Part shown: piece after piece, positions 7,819 through 14,947 of the stretch
How the letters are laid out: each line of letters opens with the position of its first letter
Numbering within the stretch: the first letter of the stretch is position 1
DNA from: Pinguiococcus pyrenoidosus
Lineage: Eukaryota > Sar > Pinguiophyceae > Pinguiochrysidales > Pinguiochrysidaceae
DNA: 14,947 nt
Reading direction: 5' to 3'
NCBI GenBank assembly: GCA_019677205.1
Contig: JAAMXY010001726.1
Coordinates: 1 to 14,947, forward strand
Translations under genes and position numbers: made by a program
Notes under the pieces: generated by a model
What the model was told of the DNA's origin: nothing
The model's database searches: none
Seen by the model: only the letters and a program-made list of their open reading frames with translations

Positions 7819-10372
7819 TCATGGGTCCAAATGACTCATCGATGGATAGTCCTGCAGCGAAAGCGCCTCGCTGCTACTTGGGCTCTGTCCATCTAGATGG
7901 AGAAGTCACGATATGTTACTTTCGGAGCATCCTCCAAGGAACGCTGCGCAAGACTCACCTTTGTCGAAGCCTTCGATGGACATCAGCCTTTCGACCTGAG
8001 TCGTGGGATGTGTTCCTGGCGACTTTCCGCCGCTTCTCTCTTCCTTCCGTTTCTTCGGTCCGCCTGCCACCCGTACAAACACTGGCTCGATCGGCTTCGA
8101 CTCAATGGTGCTTTCGCCGTCGAGCTGCAGTGCGGCGTTCTTCCTCTCGAACTGAGTGCGCGCTGTGTTAGACGCTTGCTCAAAGCTGGCTCCGATTGGT
8201 AGCGCACGTACCAGCCGCGTGCTCCGACTGCGGTCGTTAGAGTTCGCATCTCCTGGCGACCTCGATTCTGCCTTGCAGTACCGTTTCGGCCTCGGCCGCT
8301 GGTCCGCATCTCTCAGGCTCGACAGGCGCTTCCGCGATCCCTCCACGGAGATGTCTTCCTCTTCGAGCTCGGACTCGTAGATCGTCTCCCGCACGCTTGT
8401 GCAGGCATTCGCCTGCACTGATGTGTTTGGCTTGTGCGAGACGTCTGACACCACGCGGTCTTGGATCGGTCGAATCTTGATGCGCGTCAGGCGACGGACG
8501 CGGGACCCAATCGTGCGGTCCGTGCTCGAGACGCTCTTCGGCTGATCGAAGGTGGATCTCACGTTCCATAGCGCGTTCATCAAGCCGCCCAAAACTCCAT
8601 CGTGGCCTTCTTCCCCTATCGAGCTACTGAGGTCGACCTTGGCCCTTCTCAGCATGCTTTGAGGTCGCTGCGGAAGGTTCTGTGCAACGAAATGGAACGA
8701 AATGGAACGCAAGGGATGACGGACGCTGTGCTGATGGCTGACCGGGTGAATGCGTTACATACCTTGCTCTCCTTCCGCGGGCCCGAGAAGATGGACCCTC
8801 TCCGCCATCTACTTGTCTCCCCACGCGTCATTGCGACAAGGCAGATGATGTAGATGTGGATGATGGGGTCTCCAAAGTACGCCGAGTCTCCGCATGGCTC
8901 GGGAAGCCAGAACACGCGATTCCTACGCGGACCAGATTCAGTCAGGAAACCTTTTCCACGACAGCAGGCAAGTGCATGCTCGAGCTCACCGAAGTCGCTC
9001 AAGGGAGACCTGGACTCCTAAGACTGACGTCACGACGACCACGACAGTGATGAATACGAAGATGTTCCTGCGTCGTCGGGGGAGGCTCATTAGCTCGGCG
9101 CGCCCATGTGCTTCCGGCTCCGTGAGAGATCTACCTCGTCTTGCGGACGGAAGCCTCACGGCTCTCGATTCGCTGCAATTGCATCTGCACGTCATATCGA
9201 TAGAGCTTCATGGGAGACTCGCTGGTCTCGCTCAAGCGTGCCAGGCCACCTGCAGAAGCGCCCGTCATCGCCTCCTCGGAACGCGGCAAGGCTCCTCCTG
9301 CTCTTGGCTTACCAGGTCGGCTGCGCGTCGACGTCATCCTCATTCGCTGCCGCTCTTCGCGATTTGCTTGGCGGAGGAAGCGCAAGATCTTCATGCAGTT
9401 CCAGAGGCCATACAGAATGGACGCGTCGAGGACGAAGATAGTTAGCAGCACCCCCGCCCGGCCGGAGTACCCGTCCGTCGTCCCCGAAGGACCCTTGAGG
9501 AAGCGGACGCCACAAAGGATGAGCAGAAAGGCTGCAGATCCCATGCAAAGGCAATGACGGCGCTCACCACGCGATAGAGCGAGGTCGCAATCGACAAGGG
9601 ATAAACGCACAGCATGGCGTACGTCCCATACCGCACAAGTCTTCGCCCGAAGCTCGTGTCTGTCTGTGTCCGCATATCAGGTGTCAAACAGTTGGCATAC
9701 ATGATCTTGGTGACGATCAGGTAGTGGTCGACCTGCAAGGCAAGCTCGTCAGCGCGAGGAGGTCCCTTCTCCGGCAAGGCAAGCGACGCGCACCAGGATC
9801 AAGCACGCAATGGTGTACGTCGTCCCCACGAACGACCGGAGGATTCTGTACAGCTGAAACTGGATGGTGCCTCTCCACGATTGATGGTCTAGTGTGATGA
9901 TGAAGAGCGCAATTCCACCAAAGAACACCAGGATGCGGATGTAGTCCGAGTGCAGTAGCGTTCTCAGCTTCGGCCGCCGGTGAAATCCACAGAGCTTCAT
10001 CGCCCATCTGCCAAGAACGCTTTGGATGACGCTGCTGCACATTCCATTCGACGAGGGGGATTTTTTCCATCGCTCGTCACCTGCTTTGCCAAAAGCCTGT
10101 GTCGATCAACATGTGTACGAGATCAACGCCGATCAACGTGATCCCAATGAACACGACGAAAGCCGTCAAGAAGCAGCACAGGAAGTTGGCAGCGCCGAGG
10201 TGGTCCCCGTACGACTCCGTGCAGTTTGAGACCTGTCGAGCGCGCCATCCCAGCGTGAGCAGTCCGACCCGAGCGTTAAAGTGCGCCGCCCTGGCCAACG
10301 GACCTGCGAAAACGGCCATTCACACAGCTCGTCGCGAGGGACCGAGGATCGGTCTTCGCACATATACGACAT
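7819..10372 (-). CDS. Putative seven-transmembrane, GPCR-like protein with long cytoplasmic tail
   Basis: Exons (minus): 10372-10304, 10232-10081, 10007-9794, 9732-9568, 9493-9313, 9249-9135, 9067-8990, 8922-8763, 8679-7959, 7892-7819; about 642 aa. Introns are 61-83 nt and all phases match. A Cys-containing N-terminus (C..C..C in the first 30 residues) precedes seven hydrophobic segments: NFLCCFLTAFVVFIGITL; ILVFFGGIALFIITL; SFVGTTYTIACLIL; YAMLCVYPLSIATSLY; GVLLTIFVLDASILYGLW; IFVFITVVVVVTSVLGV; FGDPIIHIYIICLVAM. TM3 runs into VDHYLIV, placed like the receptor DRY motif, and TM7 holds DPIIHIY, reminiscent of NPxxY. The TM5-TM6 loop is long and basic. The last about 265 residues (NLPQRPQ...SHLDP) are Ser/Arg/Glu-rich, probably disordered. 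I recognise no named family. A GPCR-type receptor is inferred from topology; an uncharacterised multi-pass protein, or two adjacent genes (stop at 8986, restart at 8831), are the alternatives. Confidence 0.65.
8686..8709. repeat. 10-bp short tandem repeat inside an intron
   Basis: AACGAAATGG is repeated twice with a partial third copy (AACG). It lies just before the 3' splice site of the 8762-8680 intron of the 7-TM gene. It is small, and function is doubtful. Confidence 0.7.
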
Positions 10373-10770
10373 GCTGCATGCCCCGCTGCGCGCAGTTACT
10401 CTCGCCCATGCATCGTACAGCCTCCGACGCCGAACGCACAGGCGCTCTCGCGGCTTCTTCGTCTTGCGTTGCGAAAACTGCTCCGCAGACGCCAAGCCGG
10501 GGTTTGTGACAGCTGGATCCAGGGCGGATTGGCTGAGCAAGCGTGACGGGGTACTGAACTACACGAGTATGGATTCGCTAAAACGTGCGCTGAGGTCTTC
10601 CTCACCCAATCAACTTCGTTTGTTTCAATTTGTTCGTCTCAATCATTGGTGCGCCCGCAGGTTACAGTCGCTCTCCTAAAACTTGCCCCAAACCAAAACC
10701 TTATCCAGCATTCCGCCTCCTCCGGCTGCTGCGTCGCTTCGGCGCCGATCTGCCGCCTTTTGCCACTGCC
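10373..10770. promoter_or_regulatory. Divergent promoter region (7-TM gene / P450) with CCAAT motifs
   Basis: About 400 bp separate the start codons of the 7-TM gene (minus) and the P450 gene (plus). Three CCAAT-type pentamers are present: ATTGG at 10528-10532 (CCAAT on the minus strand), CCAAT at 10606-10610, and ATTGG at 10645-10649. The segment 10600-10650 is locally T-rich, and an A/C-rich stretch follows at 10675-10710. No clear TATA box is seen. Open frames crossing the region show no homology and are treated as UTR or non-coding. The regulatory role is inferred from position. Confidence 0.4.
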
Positions 10771-12562
10771 ATGGCAACGCTGGAGCTGATCGCTTGCTCA
10801 TCTGTGCTACTGGCCAGCGGTATCTCTCTCCTGAGCAGCTCGTCCCTTTCCAATGGCGCTGCAGCGCTGCTTGTGCTGATTCTGCTGTACGGGCTGCTGC
10901 TGCTATACCAGGTGCAGCGATGCTTGCAAGGTTTTGATGCGAACGCCACACTCAGAGCAATTCTCACCCTCTCTAAAGAATGCACCCAGGCACTGGAGAG
11001 AGCCAGCGACCCTGTTCACCTATCTACCAGTGCTGGGCTGCGCGGCGGAGCTGGGCCAAGACGCCGGCCGCTTCTTCCAAAAACATGAGCGCCTTGGAGA
11101 GGTCTTTCGGGTAGGCGTCGCCGAAGCAGGGTTTGCAAGGATCCTGGAGTGGTGATCCCTCTTAACGAAGAGGCCTTTGGATCCGATGGACGCAGGCGTA
11201 CTTTGCGGGCCGCGTGACGTACTTCGTGACCAATCCCCTCCTGTTCCCTGCCGTGCTGGCCAACGTGAGCGATCTCCGCTTCAATGAGATCGGCAACCAA
11301 GTGCTCGTCAACGTCTTCGGTGTGAAGGATGCTGACAAGTCGAACCCGCCGGCCGAGAGCCATCGCATCTACGTCAAGCACTTGGCTGGCAAGGACTCTC
11401 TGGCTCGGATGACCAGCAGGCTTCGCGATACGCTGTCCGAAGACGTGGACAGGCAGGTTGCGAAGGTGCAAGCCCAGGCAAGTCCAGATCTCTACGACTT
11501 TTTGCAGAGACTCGTCTTCCAGGCCACCATGAGCGCGGTGGTGGGCCCGGGCACGGGGTCCGAAGAAGTGCTGGAGGCCTTCAAGGTGAACGACGTGCGG
11601 ACGGCCCGCCGCGAAAGCTGCGTGGCGAGGCTCACACTTCTCTTGATGGTCAGGACTTCGACAGTTGCTTCCATCTCATGACGGGAGGAGCACCGATAAG
11701 CCTTTTCGCGGATGCCCAGAAAGGATACGAGAGACTGCAGCAACTGTTCGCAGGTGCGGCTGTTGGCGCTCTCCCCATCCTGGGCGCCGTCGCTCATTTC
11801 CTTCCGCTGCTGTCCCTAGGGGACTACGTGTCGAGCACGAGCTCTCTGATGGAAGCGCGCGACAAGCTGTTCCGGTCCTTGGAGCTAGATGATCAGATTC
11901 CGAGGCTGCAGTCTACCATGGTGTGGGCAGCGAACGCCAACACCATTCCGGCGTGCTTCTGGACGCTCTACTTCCTCTTGCGCGACGACGTCATGCTCTC
12001 TCGAGTCTGCGAGGAGCTTGGGAGTGTCCTGGGCTCAAATCCCGCTTCCACGGTTGACTACGACAGTCTCAAAAGGCTAGAGCTGCTCCAGAGCTGCATA
12101 GACGAGGCCCTGCGACTCACAAGCGGGTCGATGGTCATGCGCGAGGTCGTCAACACCACGGAACTCAAGCTGGAGAGCGGGGAGAAAGTGACCTTGGTCA
12201 AAGGCGCGAGGTTGTGCTTCTATCCGGGGCAGCTCCACTTCAACGCGGACGTGTATCCAGAAGGAGAAACCTTCGTCGGCGATCGCTTCTACGGCAAGGA
12301 CAAGGCTGGGAAGGACTTCGTGTTGCGCGGAAAGGTGCTGAGGAAGCCGCTGATGCCTTTTGGTGGCGGCGTGTCCCAGTGCCCCGGACGCTTGTTGGCG
12401 AAGAACGACGTGGTGCTTGTCATTGCCTGCCTGTTGCGCCGCTTTCGCATAAAGCTGACGGACACAACAGACAAGCCGGTGGGCATGAATTTGTCTCGCG
12501 CTGGACTTGGGGTCTATCCTCCCACCAGCCGAGTCCCCTTCACGATCGAGCGACTGGCATAG
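10771..12562 (+). CDS. Cytochrome P450, CYP7/CYP8-like, ER-anchored
   Basis: Heme-thiolate monooxygenase-type enzyme. Exons 10771-10911, 10979-11110, 11196-11585 and 11654-12562 give 523 aa, a normal P450 length; introns are 67, 85 and 68 nt, all phase 0. Residues 1-47 form a hydrophobic signal anchor, then a basic, Pro-containing hinge (APRHWREPATLFTYLPVLG) and the first beta-sheet (GEVFR|AYFAGRVTYFVTNP). The I-helix reads WAANANTIPACFW, close to the ANTIPATFW type of the CYP7 family and lacking the usual A/G-G-x-D/E-T-T. The K-helix ExxR is in IDEALRL and is followed by SGSMVMRE. The heme loop PFGGGVSQCPGR has its Cys codon at 12380-12382. The C-terminus SRAGLGVYPP resembles CYP7A/7B/8B. 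Known members act on sterols, bile-acid precursors or prostaglandin endoperoxide; the substrate here is unknown. The altered I-helix could mean isomerase-like chemistry, as in CYP8A1, but CYP7 enzymes with this motif are true hydroxylases. Confidence 0.92.
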
Positions 12563-12850
12563 AAAGCCCCTGATGCGTGCAGCAGCGAGGCTGTGATTTG
12601 TCGCGCTTCCTGTAGCGCAGGATGCACCTCGATTGATCAGAACCGAGTCGAGCGTGATCTGGGTCCTGGCTCCCGCCAGGAGACGCGAAGAAGTGCCAGG
12701 TTGCGCGTCGCCAAGTTGCAAAAGATGGGGCGGGGAGGAATTCAGTGCCGGACATGTAGAGCTGCAGGCGCTCAGCACCATAGAATATGCCTGTCTGTGT
12801 GCTGCGTGCGCACGCACGCAGCCTCGTGACTTGACGAGAATGATCTGGAC
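12563..12850. other. Convergent 3' spacer between P450 and kinesin genes
   Basis: About 290 bp between two converging stop codons. No convincing coding sequence is seen: a long minus-strand frame through here runs antisense into the P450 and has no recognisable domain. The region holds a perfect inverted repeat at 12801-12822 and, on the minus strand, a possible alternative last exon of the kinesin ending at 12772. Confidence 0.5.
12801..12822. repeat. Perfect inverted repeat (10-bp arms, 2-nt loop)
   Basis: GCTGCGTGCG, a CA spacer, then CGCACGCAGC, its exact reverse complement. It lies between the 3' ends of convergent genes, with TG-rich flanks (CTGTCTGTGT). In RNA either strand would form a very stable GC hairpin. 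It could be a 3'-end processing or insulating structure, or chance in alternating purine/pyrimidine sequence. Confidence 0.7.
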
Positions 12851-14947
12851 TTACTTTCTGGACCGACTTCTTGGGATGGAGCCTCCGCGGCGCTGGCCGT
12901 CCTTCGCACCAGCTGCGGAGCCCGGAGACCCGCTCTCCACATTTCGCGTCGCTGAGCCCAACTCCACAGCTCTGCAGCGCGCAGCAAAGTTCAAGCTGCA
13001 AAGCGTCTCCCCCACGTTGTACACGGCGGGGCTGATGTTCACAAACATCATCACTTTCGAGTTCCCGCCAAGGGAATCTTGCAAGAGATACGTCAGCTTG
13101 GAGTTTCGGTACGGCACGTGGCCTTTGTTGCGACTCGCCAATGCAGCGATGACGTCGCCAAGAGCACTTAGCGATCGGTTGATGTTCTGAGCTTCCTTCA
13201 GTCGATCTCCTGTCGCGTCCGTCTTCGAGATCCGCTCGCTGCCTGCGAGGTCGATGAGATGCAGCTTGGATCGCGTCTCCTCGCCCGTGTGCAGATTTCT
13301 GCCCAGCACCCGTACTCGGACAATGCTGTGTGAACGACTACTCCTTTCGTTCATGTTGTGACCCCCGACCGCACGGTTCCGCGCCCCACGCGCCATCGCA
13401 CCCTGGATGGCGCTGACGTCGTTCACTTCGATTTCCGTAAGGCCGGGGACGACGTTTCCCTTGGCGCTCTGGCGGATGTCTAGCTTCCGCGGTTCGTCCG
13501 GACGTTCTCGGTCTTCGGCGGTCTCGAGCAGGTCGCGGACCTGCTCGTTGTAGATCTCCAACATGCTGATCTTGAAGCGATACTCCACGTCGGACTCCCG
13601 TTCCCTTCGAAGGCCGAAGATGGTCTGCAGCGCGCGAAGGTTGACCCCCGGATCCTCCCCGGGCCCCTCCATCGTGTAGGTCTTCCCCGAACCCGTCTGC
13701 CCGTAGGCAAAGATGCAGACGTTGTATCCGTCGAGCAGGGACGTCACGAGAGGCTCCACGGCTTCGAAGACCTCGACCTGAGAGCTTGCCTGCTGGAAGA
13801 CGCGGTCGAACTCGAATCGACTCCTCATGCCGTCTTCCCGGGTGATGCAGATGTCCTCCGGAGATGTGAAGGACGTGACGTCCGCCTCGGCGCCCGCGTC
13901 CTGCTCGACTTGCAGGATGGGTCTCGTGCGGCACATCACGCGGATGTTGCCTTGGAGCTCCATCAGCTTGTTGTGAATGACCTTTCGCCGCTGATTCTCC
14001 CGCTTGTAGAGATCCTCCCACTCCTGCCGGTCTGCCTCGACTCTGCGAAGCTCTTCCTGGTGCTCCTTCTGCAGAGCGATCCTCTGCGCCTCCAGAGCGT
14101 CGGCCTGAAGCTTTCGCCAGCGCACTTCGACGTTCTCGAGGTCGTCCTTGGCCTTCTGGCAAGCGGCCTCGATCTCAGCGACGGTCTTCTCATACTTCGC
14201 AACTAGCTCCTTCTTTTCCGCGTCTGCCCGTGCGGCCTCCTCCGCCAGCGCTTCTTCCCTCTCCTTCGTCAACCTATCCTCAAGACCCCTCTTCTCCATC
14301 TCAAAGCCGGCCTGTAGCTCTGCTGTCTTGGACGCGTGCGCCTCGGTGAGCGTGGCGATGTGCTGTTCGTGGTCTTTCTGGAGTGCCAGCTGCTGATCCT
14401 CGAGCGCCTTCTTTTCGCCATCGAAGGCAGCCTGCAGCGCTTGCGAATGGGCAAGTGCCTCTGCTTCGCACTCCTTCCTCGTTGCGGAACGCGCTTCTTC
14501 CGCACGCGCTGCACTTTCCGCCGACAGCTTCTCCTCGAGTTCTTTCAGCTCTTTCTCCCGCTCGGACTCCAGGTCTTCGGCCAGCTTCGCTGCAGCCAGC
14601 TCGTTTGCCTCCCGCAGGTTTTGCAGGTCTCGCGCCAGTTTCTCTTCAGCTTCGGAACGCAGGGCAGCAAGCTCGGCCTCCTTCACTTCATCTGCAGCCC
14701 GCTGGACTTCCGCCCTGGTTTCCTCCTTGGCATGGGCGATGGCCTCCTGAAGGGCAGACGATTGGTCGGTCCCCATGGAGGCGATAGTGGCCTCGAAGCT
14801 CGCTTTGTCCTTCTCCAGTTGGTCTGCGCTGGACAGCAGATCAGATTCCAGGCGCTTGATTTTCTCTTCGCTCTCCACCTTCTGCTTCTTCAGTTGGGCC
14901 ACTTCCGTCGACAGGCGCTGCGAGTCCTCGGTGAGCGTCTCGATGCG
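12851..14947 (-). CDS. Kinesin-14 (C-terminal motor kinesin), N-terminus outside window
   Basis: Microtubule motor; C-terminal-motor kinesins are usually minus-end directed and act in spindle organisation or cargo transport. A single open frame of about 698 codons runs off the right edge. From 14947 to about 13965 it is a long coiled-coil stalk rich in Glu, Ala, Lys and Leu. The neck/motor junction MELQGNIRVMCRTRP (about 13930-13970) is the kinesin-14 signature, with the neck directly before the motor core. Motor motifs: P-loop GQTGSGKT (about 13680-13704), switch I NERSSRSHS (about 13326-13352), switch II DLAGSE (about 13233-13250), and NFAARCRAVELG closing the core near 12955. A basic Ser/Gly/Arg tail ends in SRSRK and TAA at 12851-12853. 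Unlike its neighbours, no intron is seen in 2.1 kb. The TAA overlaps a perfect donor (AAA|GTAAGT), so an alternative ending exists (see findings). Confidence 0.95.
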   Translation of the reverse strand, partial: RIETLTEDSQRLSTEVAQLKKQKVESEEKIKRLESDLLSSADQLEKDKASFEATIASMGTDQSSALQEAIAHAKEETRAEVQRAADEVKEAELAALRSEAEEKLARDLQNLREANELAAAKLAEDLESEREKELKELEEKLSAESAARAEEARSATRKECEAEALAHSQALQAAFDGEKKALEDQQLALQKDHEQHIATLTEAHASKTAELQAGFEMEKRGLEDRLTKEREEALAEEAARADAEKKELVAKYEKTVAEIEAACQKAKDDLENVEVRWRKLQADALEAQRIALQKEHQEELRRVEADRQEWEDLYKRENQRRKVIHNKLMELQGNIRVMCRTRPILQVEQDAGAEADVTSFTSPEDICITREDGMRSRFEFDRVFQQASSQVEVFEAVEPLVTSLLDGYNVCIFAYGQTGSGKTYTMEGPGEDPGVNLRALQTIFGLRRERESDVEYRFKISMLEIYNEQVRDLLETAEDRERPDEPRKLDIRQSAKGNVVPGLTEIEVNDVSAIQGAMARGARNRAVGGHNMNERSSRSHSIVRVRVLGRNLHTGEETRSKLHLIDLAGSERISKTDATGDRLKEAQNINRSLSALGDVIAALASRNKGHVPYRNSKLTYLLQDSLGGNSKVMMFVNISPAVYNVGETLCSLNFAARCRAVELGSATRNVESGSPGSAAGAKDGQRRGGSIPRSRSRK

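Noticed and set aside
9494-9567. Hydrophobic stretch (SAAFLLILCG) as a membrane span of the 7-TM gene
   Set aside because: It lies in a frame not joined to the flanking exons and is the pyrimidine-rich part of a 74-nt intron; T/C-rich DNA reads as Phe/Leu/Ile.
10077-10319. Met at 10319 (MAVFAG...) as the start of the 7-TM gene
   Set aside because: Its first residues fall in a 71-nt GT...CAG interval; splicing 10304 to 10232 gives a Cys-containing N-terminus. It remains a weaker alternative.
10281-10679. 132-codon plus-strand frame upstream of the P450
   Set aside because: No domain, overlaps the 7-TM first exon antisense and ends before the P450 start; treated as non-coding promoter/UTR.
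12077-12817. 246-codon minus-strand open frame antisense to the P450
   Set aside because: Its composition reads as a shadow of the P450 coding strand and no domain is recognisable.
13338-14162. 274-codon alternative frame within the kinesin
   Set aside because: A low-complexity Arg/Gly/Pro shadow of the kinesin frame; the kinesin frame has all motor motifs.
1-14947. tRNA/rRNA genes, CRISPR arrays, insertion sequences or transposon ends
   Set aside because: No tRNA-like A/B box pair, spaced repeat array, transposase frame or long terminal repeat was recognised on either strand.

Overview
The window is nuclear DNA of a microbial eukaryote, probably an alga or other protist. Every multi-exon gene carries GT-AG introns, nearly all 58-90 nt long. 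The proteins are eukaryotic types: a cytosolic glutamyl-tRNA synthetase with a GST-like N-terminus, the proteasome assembly chaperone UMP1/POMP, a seven-helix receptor-like protein, a microsomal P450 and a kinesin-14. Nothing seen is bacterial, organellar or viral. The lineage cannot be fixed by eye. Filamin-like/PA14 proteins with compact GC-rich introns would fit cryptophytes or related algae, but that is a weak inference.

Layout: (1) 1-2942, plus strand, 3' part of a large protein alternating filamin-like Ig repeats and PA14 domains; (2) 3070-6609, minus strand, cytosolic GluRS in about 17 exons, convergent with gene 1; (3) 6610-7031, a divergent intergenic region with an AT-rich island; (4) 7032-7680, plus strand, UMP1/POMP in 4 exons; (5) 7819-10372, minus strand, one 10-exon gene for a 7-TM protein with a long intracellular tail, which looks like several unrelated ORFs until spliced; (6) 10373-10770, a divergent promoter region with three CCAAT motifs; (7) 10771-12562, plus strand, a P450 resembling the CYP7/CYP8 group, in 4 exons; (8) 12851-14947, minus strand, an essentially intronless C-terminal-motor kinesin that runs off the window.

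The genes do not form a pathway. They are independent genes packed with gaps of about 125-425 bp. The splice models were built by hand by matching phase and family alignment from memory, and each model is divisible by three with no internal stop. The most notable sequence-level signal is repeated use of AAG instead of CAG/TAG as the 3' splice site, in about 7 of 33 introns across three genes. The 7-TM gene is the best candidate for an undescribed protein.
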